64,000 nt of DNA from Paenibacillus sp. FJAT-26967 (GCF_001541095.1 NZ_LMXH01000001.1:187536-251535), one strand, 5' to 3'; positions 43,794-52,809 are shown, counted from the first letter of the stretch. Notes: generated by a model not told the origin, from the sequence alone. Translations and numbers: made by a program.

Positions 43794-45185
43794 TTATTGT
43801 GCAAATTTCGCCAGGTAAATGGCGTAGTCTATCAGTCGTTTGATCGATGGCCGAACGGCTTGCTCCGGGTGAGGACGGGCAAACTCTTCCCGAGAGGGCT
43901 TCGAATTGACCTCCAGAAGCTTGGCGCTGCCGCTCGTATCCACCGCCAGATCGATCCCGAGTTCCCCGAATAATCCGGGTACACGGGAACCTACCGAATG
44001 TGCGATCCCGAGTGCGGCTTTCCGGAGCTTCGTATGGATGGCTTGCTTCATGGCACGAAGCCGGGATTGTTCGAGTGCTTCTTGAACTCCGCTTATCGTG
44101 CCGCCCCTTGCGATATTGGAGACAAAGTGCTCCTCCGCCGCGATTCGTGCTATGAGCGAAGATAGGACCCATTTCCCTTCACCGTCTCTCTGAACGAGAG
44201 CACGGAAGTCGACGGGGCGGCTGCCGATTGTAAGGAGATCGAGTCCCTGCTGGATCTGATACGGCTGGATGCGGACTTTAGCCGCGATATAGGCGTAAGC
44301 ATGCGAGAGAGTTTGAAAATGCAGGGTGACCGTGCTGCTAATGGCCGTATAACGGATTTGGCAGCGATCATCGGCAGCGCGGAACAATCTGAGAATGCCT
44401 TGGCCGAGGCTTCCCGCCGCGGGCTTGATGAACAGAACCGGATAGCGGTGAGCCATCGTTTTTAACAGCTGGTAGGTAGTGAATGGGTAGGCTTCCGGCA
44501 AATGGTCCCGTAAAGCAGGATCATTCCGGAGCACCTGAAATACATCATTTTTATCCAGGTATTTATCATTAAAAATTTGTGTGTCATAAAGGAGATGCAC
44601 GGTTTTCAGGAATTCCCGCACATCCGGCTTCTTCTCGTCCTTACGTGAAGTCAGCCTGTTATAAATGACATGGGGGACCGGGAAAGATCGTTTGTGCCAT
44701 TCACCGTCATAATACATACCGCCTACATCGGGAAGCGAGCCCATTTGCTCGGGTGAGAAAAAAAAGATACAGACTCCGGCTGCCTCGCAAGTTTGGGCGA
44801 GTTCCTGACAGAAGGCTGTCATAGAACCGAAGGGCATCTCTGCTGAGGAAGAGTACAGGCGGCTGATGAGGACACCAACGAGCGGCCCGAGGTAGAGCGA
44901 CTTGGCGTGAGCCAGGTAGAGCAGGGAGAGCCGCCAGCCGCCGCGCAGACCAAGTTTGCCGCACAGCCTCTCCGGCAGATGCAATTCTTCTTCAGCGGAC
45001 CGGAGCCGTTTAACGGGCAGTGGCTGTACCTTCGCTTCGCAGGTTGCCGAGCCGAAGCGCAAACAGATTACGCTGTCAGCAGTGAGCCGCCAAGACCGCA
45101 AAAGCGCAGGACTCAGCCGGATTACGTCATGTTCTTCCGCGCAGTCATCGGCAGGGCTGCGTACGATTGCGGTCTTACGAGGCAT
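43794..45185 (-). CDS. YheC/YheD-family ATP-grasp protein (copy 4)
   Basis: This 463-residue full-length form has an N-terminal beta domain (~1-105; VIRLSPALLRSWRLTADSVICL), LYLGPLVGVLISRL at the junction, the ATP-grasp domain (VLFIKPAAGSLGQGILRLF, YQIQQGLDLLTIGSRPVDFRALVQ) and LEVNSKPSREEF near the end. Start: ATG 45185 after AAGGAG at 8 bases; the longer frame from 45338 is rejected. It is the first gene of the tandem array, so its upstream region (45186-45360) should carry the promoter, probably sporulation-specific. Confidence 0.88.
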   Translation of the reverse strand: MPRKTAIVRSPADDCAEEHDVIRLSPALLRSWRLTADSVICLRFGSATCEAKVQPLPVKRLRSAEEELHLPERLCGKLGLRGGWRLSLLYLAHAKSLYLGPLVGVLISRLYSSSAEMPFGSMTAFCQELAQTCEAAGVCIFFFSPEQMGSLPDVGGMYYDGEWHKRSFPVPHVIYNRLTSRKDEKKPDVREFLKTVHLLYDTQIFNDKYLDKNDVFQVLRNDPALRDHLPEAYPFTTYQLLKTMAHRYPVLFIKPAAGSLGQGILRLFRAADDRCQIRYTAISSTVTLHFQTLSHAYAYIAAKVRIQPYQIQQGLDLLTIGSRPVDFRALVQRDGEGKWVLSSLIARIAAEEHFVSNIARGGTISGVQEALEQSRLRAMKQAIHTKLRKAALGIAHSVGSRVPGLFGELGIDLAVDTSGSAKLLEVNSKPSREEFARPHPEQAVRPSIKRLIDYAIYLAKFAQ

Positions 45186-45364
45186 ACGGCGGGCTCCTTC
45201 CGGGAATGAAGGGGTATGTTTCATCTGGGTGATCTTAAGAATTACTCCATCATATGAGGACATATATCCCTTGGTGCAAGGGCGGATATCAGGTTCTCTG
45301 GATTCAGGAGGGGAAGCACGGTTAAGTAAGCTAAACAAATGTTAAATAAATGAAAAGAAAGGGA

Positions 45365-45393
45365 TTGACGGATTCCTGGAATCCATGTAGTAT
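45365..45393 (+). promoter_or_regulatory. SigA promoter with a palindrome in its spacer
   Basis: TTGACG (45365-45370), a 17-base spacer and TAGTAT (45388-45393). The spacer carries GGATTCC-T-GGAATCC (45370-45384), a perfect 7-bp inverted repeat with one central base. A protein bound here would block RNA polymerase. This is the promoter of the ABC/PTS operon. Confidence 0.6.
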
Positions 45394-45414
45394 GGAATTA
45401 ATTTCAAACCCAAA

Positions 45415-45448
45415 CTTTAACATGTTACCGAAAGGGCATTAGTTAAAG
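45415..45448 (+). promoter_or_regulatory. RAT-like ribonucleic antiterminator
   Basis: CTTTAAC (45415-45421) pairs with GTTAAAG (45442-45448). Between them TGTTACC-GAAA-GGGCA reproduces the conserved TGTTAC...GGCA asymmetric loops of RAT elements bound by SacY/LicT/GlcT-type proteins. The 3' half overlaps the 5' arm of the following terminator, so the two structures exclude each other. A BglG-family antiterminator is encoded at the end of the same gene cluster. Confidence 0.65.
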
Positions 45449-45485
45449 AAGTGATTCTGCTTCTTTGACTGTGCCCTTTTTCTGT
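45431..45485 (+). terminator. leader terminator (attenuator) of the ABC/PTS operon
   Basis: A two-part stem, AAAGGGCA/TGCCCTTT enclosing AAAGAAG/CTTCTTT, is followed by TTTTCTG. It lies between promoter and first gene and competes with the RAT-like structure. Confidence 0.75.
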
Positions 45486-45556
45486 TGTCTGAAGGAGGTG
45501 AGGATTTTTCGGTAGACGGACACTGTTTCTTAAGCATCAGGGGGATCGTTTCAAAA

Positions 45557-45570
45557 TGAAATCGGTTACA
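45557..45570 (+). promoter_or_regulatory. cre site (CcpA operator)
   Basis: TGAAATCGGTTACA matches the 14-base catabolite-responsive element consensus TGWAANCGNTNWCA at every position. It lies in the leader, 29 bases before the substrate-binding protein gene, where CcpA would act as a roadblock. Confidence 0.7.
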
Positions 45571-45599
45571 AAAAGAATCTTAAAGGAGTGTTTGTACAC

Positions 45600-46958
45600 A
45601 TGAAAAAGTCCAAATGGTTAAACATGGGTGTTTCTTTACTTCTTATTTCCGCTTTTGCGGCAGGTTGCAGCAAGACGGCTGCACCGACATCAACACCCGC
45701 AGCTTCACCGGCTGCCACTACTGATACGGGGTCCGGCGCCAAGAAATTGACCGGTGATTTTGAAATCCAGTATTTTGTAGGCGGATACGGGGATACATGG
45801 TGGAAAGCTGCCATCGACGAATTCCAGAAAGCGAATCCGGATCTCAAAATCAAGCAATCCGCCGGTGCGAAAATTAACGATCAAATGAAACCGCGCTGGA
45901 TTCAAGGCAATCCGCCGGATGTGGTCTATATTGACGGAGCAGGCGCGAATGCAAGAACGATGTTCCAGGACGGCCAGCTGATGGACATTACCGACTGGCT
46001 GAAAACCGCAAAGAATGCCGATGGCAAGAACATCATGGATATGCTGATCTCCAAGCCGGAAGAGTATGAGGCGGGCAAATACTACGACATCCCGCTCGTA
46101 TTCGGATCATGGGGAACGTTCTGGGATCGTGCCGAATTCAAGAAGAACAACTGGGAAGAGCCGAAAGACTGGGAAAGCTTCTTGGCGGTTGGCGATAAGA
46201 TTAAAGCGTCCGGCAAGATGAGCGTATATATTCACACGGGTGTCTACCCTTACTACATCAATGGAGCTTTCCTGGATGCTGCTACTGTAGCGGCAAATAA
46301 TTACGATACTTCGATTATCAAGAAAATTAACAACATGGAAGAGGGCGTATTCAAAAGCGAACCGGTTATGAAATCGCTTGATAAACTGGTCGAGTTGCGC
46401 GACAAAGGCTTCATTGACAAGGGTTCCGTTGCGCTGAATCATACCGATTCCCAGACTCAATTCCTGCAGCACAAAGCCGCATTCATTCCGAATGGTCTCT
46501 GGATCGAGAATGAAATGAAGAAAGATGTTCCGCAAGGCTTTGAATTCGGCTTTATTCCTTCGATTACACAGGCTAAAGGCGCTAAGAGCGTGGCAATTCC
46601 GACAACAGCTATGATGGGCATCGCCAAAAAAGCGAAGAACCCGGAAGCGGCAAAAGCATTTATCCAGTTTATCTTCACGGAAAAACAAGCTGCTAAGTGG
46701 GCGGAAGCAACAGGCGCACTGCTGAACATCAAAACAAACCTGGACAGCACGAATGCAAGTCCTCTTGCGAAAACCGCTATCAAATCGTACAGCTCGCCTG
46801 ATACGGTGGTTGCGCCAGAGCCGGTGATTCCGGAAGATCTGAAGAAGGTACGTAACGATGCTACTATTGCTTTGACACAGGGCACCATTACCAAAGAAGA
46901 GTGGGCCAAACGTCTAGAGGATGAAGCCGCCAAACAGCGTGCCAAGTTAAAAAAATAA
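45600..46958 (+). CDS. sugar ABC transporter substrate-binding lipoprotein
   Basis: This 452-residue family 1 solute-binding protein (MalE-like) has a lipoprotein signal with lipobox FAAGC, the mature protein starting at Cys23. The fold features are INDQMKPRWIQGNPPDVVYIDG and PTTAMMGIAKKAKNPEAAKAFIQFIF. ATG 45600 follows AAAGGAG. It leads a colinear set: two permeases, a PTS EIICB and an antiterminator. No ATPase is encoded, so a shared MsmX-type ATPase is expected. Ligand unknown. The leader carries a RAT-like element and a cre site. Confidence 0.92.
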   Translation: MKKSKWLNMGVSLLLISAFAAGCSKTAAPTSTPAASPAATTDTGSGAKKLTGDFEIQYFVGGYGDTWWKAAIDEFQKANPDLKIKQSAGAKINDQMKPRWIQGNPPDVVYIDGAGANARTMFQDGQLMDITDWLKTAKNADGKNIMDMLISKPEEYEAGKYYDIPLVFGSWGTFWDRAEFKKNNWEEPKDWESFLAVGDKIKASGKMSVYIHTGVYPYYINGAFLDAATVAANNYDTSIIKKINNMEEGVFKSEPVMKSLDKLVELRDKGFIDKGSVALNHTDSQTQFLQHKAAFIPNGLWIENEMKKDVPQGFEFGFIPSITQAKGAKSVAIPTTAMMGIAKKAKNPEAAKAFIQFIFTEKQAAKWAEATGALLNIKTNLDSTNASPLAKTAIKSYSSPDTVVAPEPVIPEDLKKVRNDATIALTQGTITKEEWAKRLEDEAAKQRAKLKK

Positions 46959-47038
46959 GCACACATATCTCCGGAATGGATAATGAGGGAATGTAAATTC
47001 CCTTATTGTCGTTCCGCAGCAAAAACGGAGGTACGCGC

Positions 47039-47989
47039 ATGAAAGGAACACCGGTTACCGGGAGAGCACAAGCTCCTCTTGCGAAATCTAAAGGGGGAAG
47101 AGGTCAAGCCAAACGACGTCTTTTCATCGCTTCATTTATTTTACCGACCCTGATTATTTATCTGGTTTTCACGGTTTATCCGATGCTCAAGGGTATTTAT
47201 CTGAGTTTGTTTGACTGGTCCGGCGGCTCGATGGATTACAACTTTATCGGCCTGGATAATTTCAAGGAAATGATCCGAGATCCGATTATCCCGAAGGCGA
47301 TTCTGAACGATTACTTCCTGGTTCTGGGCAAAGTCATCGGTTTTATGGTTCTGGCTTTGTTCTTCGCTGTTGCGATAACCAGGCTGAATATTAAAGGAGC
47401 CGGGTTCTACAGGGCGATTTTCTTCCTGCCGAACGTGATTTCCGTCGTTGTTGTCGGCGTACTCTGGCGTTATGTGTACAACCCGAATCTCGGTTTCCTG
47501 AACTCCATCATCGGAGCCATTAAAGGCGAAGCCTATGTGTTCCCTTGGCTGGGGGACAAAGCGACGGCGATGTGGTCACTGCTTCCGCCATCCATATGGG
47601 CAGGCGTAGGCTTCTGTACACTGCTTATGATCGCAGGTATTCTGAGCATCCCGGAGAGCCTGTATGAGGCGGCCGGCCTCGATGGTGCTACCCAGTGGCA
47701 GCAATTCTGGAACATTACACTCCCACTGACCTGGGAACAAATCCAGACTTCAGTTCTGTGGATCGTCATGACAACACTTAACGGTTCTTTTATTATCGTG
47801 TCGATTATGACCGAGGGAGGACCTGATAACGCAACACAGGTGCTTGGCTCTTATTTGTACCAGCAGGGCTTCAAGCAGTTCCACCTCAGCTATGCGGCTG
47901 CAATCGGCGTGTTGACGCTCATCGTATCATTAATCACCACGGCCGCCTTGCAGCGGATTATGAAGAGAGAACCGCTAGAAATTTCGTAG
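47039..47989 (+). CDS. sugar ABC transporter permease (MalF-like)
   Basis: This 316-residue inner component has six membrane segments and the permease EAA motif EAAGLDGATQWQQFWNITLPLT, which contacts the ATPase. An N-terminal extension is basic and short. ATG 47039 follows CGGAGG. It pairs with the permease encoded 13 bases downstream. Confidence 0.92.
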   Translation: MKGTPVTGRAQAPLAKSKGGRGQAKRRLFIASFILPTLIIYLVFTVYPMLKGIYLSLFDWSGGSMDYNFIGLDNFKEMIRDPIIPKAILNDYFLVLGKVIGFMVLALFFAVAITRLNIKGAGFYRAIFFLPNVISVVVVGVLWRYVYNPNLGFLNSIIGAIKGEAYVFPWLGDKATAMWSLLPPSIWAGVGFCTLLMIAGILSIPESLYEAAGLDGATQWQQFWNITLPLTWEQIQTSVLWIVMTTLNGSFIIVSIMTEGGPDNATQVLGSYLYQQGFKQFHLSYAAAIGVLTLIVSLITTAALQRIMKREPLEIS

Positions 47990-48002
47990 AGGGGTTATTT
48001 GC

Positions 48003-48848
48003 ATGAGCTATGGACTTAAAAATCCGTTCTGGCGTTTTGTCGTCAACCTGTTGTTGATTCTGTGGTCCATTATGGTGCTGTATCCGCTTATCTGGACCGT
48101 ATTCGGATCGCTGAAAGACAATCAGCAGTTTTTCCTGGGCAATCCCTGGGATCTTCCGAAATTGCCGCTTCTTTTCTCTAACTTCAGTTATGTATGGGAG
48201 AAATATCAGTTTGGCGGTTATTTCATGAATTCGATTATCGTTACGGTTGCAAGTGTTGTGCTGGGGCTTGTGTTGTCCGCCATGACGGCCTATGTTCTGG
48301 CCCGCTATGCTTTCAAGGGAAGCGGCGCGCTGTACTATCTCTATATTGCTTCCATGATGATCCCGATGTTCCTGGGTATGATTCCGCTGTTTTTTCTGAT
48401 GAGTGATATGGGATTGACCAACTCCCTGCTGGGCCTTATCATCGTATATACAGTATCTACCATCCCCTTCAGCGTCTTCGTGCTTGTCGGCTTCTTCAAG
48501 ACCCTGCCGTCGGAAATCGAGGAAGCCGCAATGATGGATGGAGCTTCCCATTACGGTATCTTTTTTCGAATTATGATGCCCCTCGCCAAACCCGGACTAA
48601 TTTCCGTCAGTATTATCAATGTCCTGAATACTTGGAATGAATATATACTAGGTGTTGTCCTGAACAGCGAACCTTCCAAATACACGCTGCCTGTCGGCAT
48701 AGCCGTTATGCAGGGAGAGATGCAGTACAGGACCGAATGGGGTCCGCTGTTCGCAGCCCTGCTCATTTCGATGGTGCCCGTTATGATCTTCTATCTTATA
48801 TTCCAGCGTCAAATAGCAAGCGGAATTACAGCAGGTGCGGTGAAATAA
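48003..48848 (+). CDS. sugar ABC transporter permease (MalG-like)
   Basis: This 281-residue second permease has six membrane segments and the EAA loop EEAAMMDGASHYGIFFRIMMPLAKPGLIS. GAGGGG precedes the ATG. It ends 44 bases before the PTS gene with no terminator between, so read-through is expected. Confidence 0.92.
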   Translation: MSYGLKNPFWRFVVNLLLILWSIMVLYPLIWTVFGSLKDNQQFFLGNPWDLPKLPLLFSNFSYVWEKYQFGGYFMNSIIVTVASVVLGLVLSAMTAYVLARYAFKGSGALYYLYIASMMIPMFLGMIPLFFLMSDMGLTNSLLGLIIVYTVSTIPFSVFVLVGFFKTLPSEIEEAAMMDGASHYGIFFRIMMPLAKPGLISVSIINVLNTWNEYILGVVLNSEPSKYTLPVGIAVMQGEMQYRTEWGPLFAALLISMVPVMIFYLIFQRQIASGITAGAVK

Positions 48849-48892
48849 GCCGTCACCTTGCTTTCCGTATATGACCAAAAAGGTGATATCAC

Positions 48893-50311
48893 ATGCTGCA
48901 TACGCTTCAAAAAATCGGCCGGTCTCTCATGATTCCGATAGCCGTCCTGCCGGCCGCCGCAATTTTGCAGCGGCTTGGCGCTTTTACTTTTGAGAATCCG
49001 TTTCTTGTCTATATCAGTAAAATATGCGATGCAGGCGGCAAAGCCATCTCCGACAATTTGCCGCTGATGTTTGCGATCGGCATTGCAATCGGGATGACGT
49101 CGGGGCAAGGCACGGCCGCACTGGCCGCAGCAGTCGGATACCTCGTGTTTATCCGGGTACTGGCATCTTTCGAAGATGTGCCCGTGGATTTGCATCTGGA
49201 TATGGGGGTCCTCGGCGGAGTTATGACGGGGCTCATTACGGTGATGCTATTTAACCGATTTCATAGCATCAAGCTTCCGGATTACCTGATGTTTTTTGGA
49301 GGCCGCCGTTTTGTGCCGATTATCACATCGCTTGTCATGGTCGTGATGGGAGGACTGATGGGTCTGGTCTGGCCGCCCGTTCAGGATGTGATCCGAAGTG
49401 CGGGCCTCTGGATTGTGGAGGCAGGCGGTATCGGTGTGTTTATGTACGGATTCCTGAACCGGCTGCTCCTGGTTACCGGACTGCATCATATTCTCAACAG
49501 CGTGGTGTGGTTTCAGATCGGCGAATACGTTACCGGACCAGGGAGTATCGTCCATGGGGATATGACCCGTTATAATGCGGGGGATCCGACCGCGGGCAGC
49601 TTCATGAGCGGGTTCTTCCCTGTTATGATTTTCGGACTGCCTGCAGCTGCTTTAGCGATGGTGAAATGCGCCCGTCCAGAGAAACGCAAACGTACGGCAG
49701 CTCTTATGTACAGCGCCGCTTTGACTTCGCTTCTTACTGGTGTGACAGAGCCGCTGGAATTTTCATTCATGTTCGCGTCTCCTTTGCTGTATGGTGTACA
49801 TGCGCTGCTAACGGGGCTTGCGATGGCATTCATGTATGCCGTAGAGATCAGAATGGGATTCAGTTTCTCGGCAGGAATTATTGATTTAGTGTTGAATTGG
49901 AAATTAAAGGAATTTCCTTGGGCGTTTTTAGGAATCGGGGTTATATACTTCTTGCTCTATTACGGGCTGTTTATGCTCCTGATCCGCTTATTTCATCTGA
50001 AAACGCCAGGACGTGAAGAGGATTTCCCTGAGCTTACACCGGTAATAGCCGCAGATAGTCCTTCGATGGACGAGAAGCGGATTTCCGCCATTGTAGAATG
50101 CGTGGGGGGAATCGGCAATATCATTAAAGTAGACTCTTGTATTACCCGGCTCAGATTATGGCTGGAAACGGATCAGGGAATAGAAGAGGACACGCTCAAA
50201 GAGCTGGGGGCATTCGGCATCATGAATATGGGTAAGGGACACGTTCATATTATTTTCGGCACGGAATCAGAGCTAATTAAAGACTCTATTGCCAGACGAT
50301 TGACTGCCTGA
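48893..50311 (+). CDS. PTS EIICB, glucose/N-acetylglucosamine family
   Basis: This 472-residue sugar permease has an EIIC domain (1-~370; KIGRSLMIPIAVLPAAAILQRLG, GLHHILNSVVWFQIGEY, FMSGFFPVMIFGLPAAALAM, TGVTEPLEFSFMF) and an EIIB domain (~395-472) with the phosphorylated cysteine C416 in DSCITRLRL. The GlcNAc-type EIIC signature WFQIGEY suggests N-acetylglucosamine, which would feed the NagA/NagB pair encoded elsewhere in the window. No EIIA domain is present, so another PTS protein must supply it. A GTG-rich ribosome binding site (AAAGGTG) precedes the ATG. Confidence 0.9.
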   Translation: MLHTLQKIGRSLMIPIAVLPAAAILQRLGAFTFENPFLVYISKICDAGGKAISDNLPLMFAIGIAIGMTSGQGTAALAAAVGYLVFIRVLASFEDVPVDLHLDMGVLGGVMTGLITVMLFNRFHSIKLPDYLMFFGGRRFVPIITSLVMVVMGGLMGLVWPPVQDVIRSAGLWIVEAGGIGVFMYGFLNRLLLVTGLHHILNSVVWFQIGEYVTGPGSIVHGDMTRYNAGDPTAGSFMSGFFPVMIFGLPAAALAMVKCARPEKRKRTAALMYSAALTSLLTGVTEPLEFSFMFASPLLYGVHALLTGLAMAFMYAVEIRMGFSFSAGIIDLVLNWKLKEFPWAFLGIGVIYFLLYYGLFMLLIRLFHLKTPGREEDFPELTPVIAADSPSMDEKRISAIVECVGGIGNIIKVDSCITRLRLWLETDQGIEEDTLKELGAFGIMNMGKGHVHIIFGTESELIKDSIARRLTA

Positions 50312-50328
50312 AGGGGAGGAGGCCATTT

Positions 50329-51165
50329 ATGATTCAAAGGAAAATCATTTACGTGCTTTCTCACAATGTGGTCATGACCAAATTATCCACTGGCAAAAAT
50401 TCGATTGCATTCGGTAAAGGAATCGGATTTAAAAAAGAGCCTGGCATGACGATCCAAGATTCGGATATCACACAGGAATTCCTGCTGCAAACTTCTGAGG
50501 TTCTGGAGCATTATGAACATATTCTTCATGCCGTTGATGTTAAAATTATCGGGATAACCGAGGAGGTCATTGCGTTCGCCCAGGGACATCTGGAAGGGGA
50601 ATTCTCCGAAACCATCCATGCGGCGCTCGTCGATCATATTAATTTTGCCGTAGAACGCTGCAAGAGGGGCGTCCAAATCGGTAATCCTTTTGCTTATGAG
50701 ATTAAACATCTGTATGAAGAGGAGTACCGGATTGCAAGCAGAGCGATCGACTTTCTTAATGAACACCTGGATGTTAAGCTTCCGGATGATGAAATCGCTT
50801 TCCTTGCGATGCATTTCCATACAGCCCGTACCAAGCTGGAAAAAGGGACGGCTCTGGCCGTTGTAAGACTGGTGGCGGATGTCATTGAGCGTGCCAAGGA
50901 GCTGGGGCTAGACTTTGACAATTCCTTCTCGACCGTTCGTTTTATCTCTCATTTGAAAGCGCTAATTGACCGGATCAAGCAGGAGAAAACGATACGCAAC
51001 CCGCTGCTTGGTAAAATTTGCGAAGAATACCCGCTTGCTTTTCAAAAGGCGGTGCTGCTCGCGGAGCTGCTTAAGAAAAACTTGCAGAAACCGATTCCGA
51101 TGGATGAAATCGGCTTCCTGGCGCTGCATTTGGAAAGGCAGATGCAGCGTTCTGACATGGGCTAG
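50329..51165 (+). CDS. BglG-family transcriptional antiterminator (CAT-PRD1-PRD2)
   Basis: This 278-residue RNA-binding protein has an N-terminal CAT domain (1-~55; YVLSHNVVMTKLSTGKNSIAFGKGIGFKK), PRD1 (~65-170, with His in LVDHINFAVERCKRG and AMHFHTAR) and PRD2 (~175-275, with SHLKALIDRI and LALHLERQM). Such proteins bind a RAT in nascent leader RNA and prevent terminator folding; PTS phosphorylation of the PRDs controls activity. A RAT-like hairpin is present in the leader at 45415, so the whole operon from the ABC genes onward is the likely target. It lies 17 bases after the PTS gene. Confidence 0.88.
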   Translation: MIQRKIIYVLSHNVVMTKLSTGKNSIAFGKGIGFKKEPGMTIQDSDITQEFLLQTSEVLEHYEHILHAVDVKIIGITEEVIAFAQGHLEGEFSETIHAALVDHINFAVERCKRGVQIGNPFAYEIKHLYEEEYRIASRAIDFLNEHLDVKLPDDEIAFLAMHFHTARTKLEKGTALAVVRLVADVIERAKELGLDFDNSFSTVRFISHLKALIDRIKQEKTIRNPLLGKICEEYPLAFQKAVLLAELLKKNLQKPIPMDEIGFLALHLERQMQRSDMG

Positions 51166-51316
51166 CAGGCATCGCTGCTTCGCTGCTGCCGCCCGGAAAG
51201 TATGGGACACGGAAACGGACAGCCTCATATTTTCTGGACGGATTCAGCTGGCCTCACTCGGGCGGATGCATAACCGGCGAAGATAGAGTAAGATCGGAAT
51301 GAGGAGGGATGAGTTT

Positions 51317-52312
51317 ATGCAAGATTCTTCATTTCGTGCTTTACATGCTGAACTTAATGCCGCTGGAGGCATTTCGCTGGGGATAAGGGAGATGACTGTT
51401 GGCGAGCTTCCTGCGGGAGAGCTGCTGGTGAGAGTAGCTTATTCGGGTGTTAATTTCAAGGATGGACTAGCTTCACAGCCCGAAAGTCATGTTGTCGCAG
51501 CTTATCCCATGATACTTGGAATCGATCTGTCCGGTACCGTGGTGTCCTCGGCAGACCCACGGTTTAGCGAAGGTGACCAGATTCTGGTCACCGGCTATGG
51601 GCTGGGCACCGGACATTTCGGCGGCTACAGCGAGCTGGCCCGCGTGCCGGCGGATTGGGCGGTGCCGGTTCCCGGCGGCCTGTCCCTGAAGGACGTGATG
51701 GCCCTCGGCACCGCAGGCTTCACAGCCGCTCTCTCCGTGCAGCGGCTCGAGGACAACGGCCTGCGCCCGGACCAGGGCCCCGTGCTCGTCACCGGGGCGA
51801 CCGGCGGCGTGGGCGGCAGCGCCGTATCCATGCTGGCGGGCCTCGGTTACGACGTAACCGCCAGCACGGGCAAGAGCTCCGAGCACGCGTATCTGCGCGC
51901 ACTCGGAGCTAAGGATGTGCTGCCGAGAGAAACCCTCTCGGCAGAAGGGAAGGCGCTGCGCCGCGAGCAGTATGCGGCAGCGGTGGACCCTGTGGGCGGC
52001 GCGTCGCTTCCGTACGTGCTGAGCACAATCCGGTACGGCGGCTCTGTCGCCCTCAGCGGGCTCGCCGGCGGCGGATCGTTCCCCGCCACCGTGTACCCGT
52101 TCATTCTGCGCGGCGTTAACCTCTTGGGCATTGACTCTGTCAATTGCCCGGCGCCTCTGCGCAGGAAGATCTGGGAGCGGCTTGCGGGCGACCTTAAGCC
52201 GCGAGGCCTTGCAGACATGATCCAGCGGGAAATCACGCTGGAGGAAGTGCCTGCCGCGCTGGAGGACATTCTCGCGGGCCGCATGCGCGGACGCGCCGTA
52301 GTGCGGCTGTAA
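51317..52312 (+). CDS. YhdH/YhfP-family quinone oxidoreductase (acrylyl-CoA reductase type)
   Basis: This 331-residue medium-chain dehydrogenase/reductase has GSNF-like substrate loop AYSGVNFKDGLA, a GHP-type ILGIDLSGTV segment and the NADPH-binding GATGGVGGSAVSMLAGLGYDV (residues ~150-170), with no zinc ligands. This is the subgroup of B. subtilis YhfP and bacterial AcuI. GGAGGG precedes ATG 51317. It is not part of the sugar operon (a 150-base gap). Substrate unknown. Confidence 0.88.
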   Translation: MQDSSFRALHAELNAAGGISLGIREMTVGELPAGELLVRVAYSGVNFKDGLASQPESHVVAAYPMILGIDLSGTVVSSADPRFSEGDQILVTGYGLGTGHFGGYSELARVPADWAVPVPGGLSLKDVMALGTAGFTAALSVQRLEDNGLRPDQGPVLVTGATGGVGGSAVSMLAGLGYDVTASTGKSSEHAYLRALGAKDVLPRETLSAEGKALRREQYAAAVDPVGGASLPYVLSTIRYGGSVALSGLAGGGSFPATVYPFILRGVNLLGIDSVNCPAPLRRKIWERLAGDLKPRGLADMIQREITLEEVPAALEDILAGRMRGRAVVRL

Positions 52313-52333
52313 CGCAGGAAGTGCCGAGGCGCT

Positions 52334-52490
52334 TGGTCCGGCTCTTCTGTGTTGAATCGCCGCTTCTGGGACATGCCCTGTTTTTCCTGCATTGAATTGC
52401 CGCTTATAGGACATGTCCGGCTCTTCCTGTGTTGAATCGCCGCCCTCTGGGACATGTACGCGGCTTCCGCTTTACATTGCCGCTTGCTTG
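52334..52490. repeat. ~40-bp degenerate tandem repeat, 3.5 copies
   Basis: A unit with GTTGAATCGCCG ... GGGACATG recurs at about 52351, 52391 and 52431, then a partial copy at 52472. The period is 40. It lies just after the quinone oxidoreductase stop. It is not part of a gene I can support, and no hairpin structure dominates. Further on (52591-52620) a GATATAGC motif repeats three times with a period of about 10. Confidence 0.75.
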
Positions 52491-52731
52491 CAGGATGTTC
52501 CTCTCTTCCGCGTTGTTTCGCTGGTCAGCTCGGCTCAGCGGATGCGAGAGCCCGCTGCGTTTACAGCTTTCTTGAGGGCAGCATACATCCGGATATAGCG
52601 GGATATAGCCGATATAGCTGTATGAGAATGAGAGCTGCAGCGGGAAGAAGCAATTGCAGCCATGTGCAGACTAGTATGCGCAGTGGGTTGCGCTCTGTGC
52701 AAAGGACCTGCGCATGATCCTATCAACACAC

Positions 52732-52769
52732 AAGCCGGCCGCCTAAGTTTCAGGCGGCCGGCTTTTTGG
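52732..52769. terminator. intrinsic terminator
   Basis: A perfect AAGCCGGCCGCCT/AGGCGGCCGGCTT stem with a T run lies between the oxidoreductase and the convergent serpin gene. Confidence 0.85.
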
Positions 52770-52809
52770 ATTGGACTGATATCGAGGGAAGGTTTTATAA
52801 CAATAAATT

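Noticed and set aside
51473-52455. two long minus-strand frames opposite the quinone oxidoreductase gene
   Set aside because: They are shadows of a GC-rich gene. The repetitive end of one comes only from the 40-bp tandem repeats.
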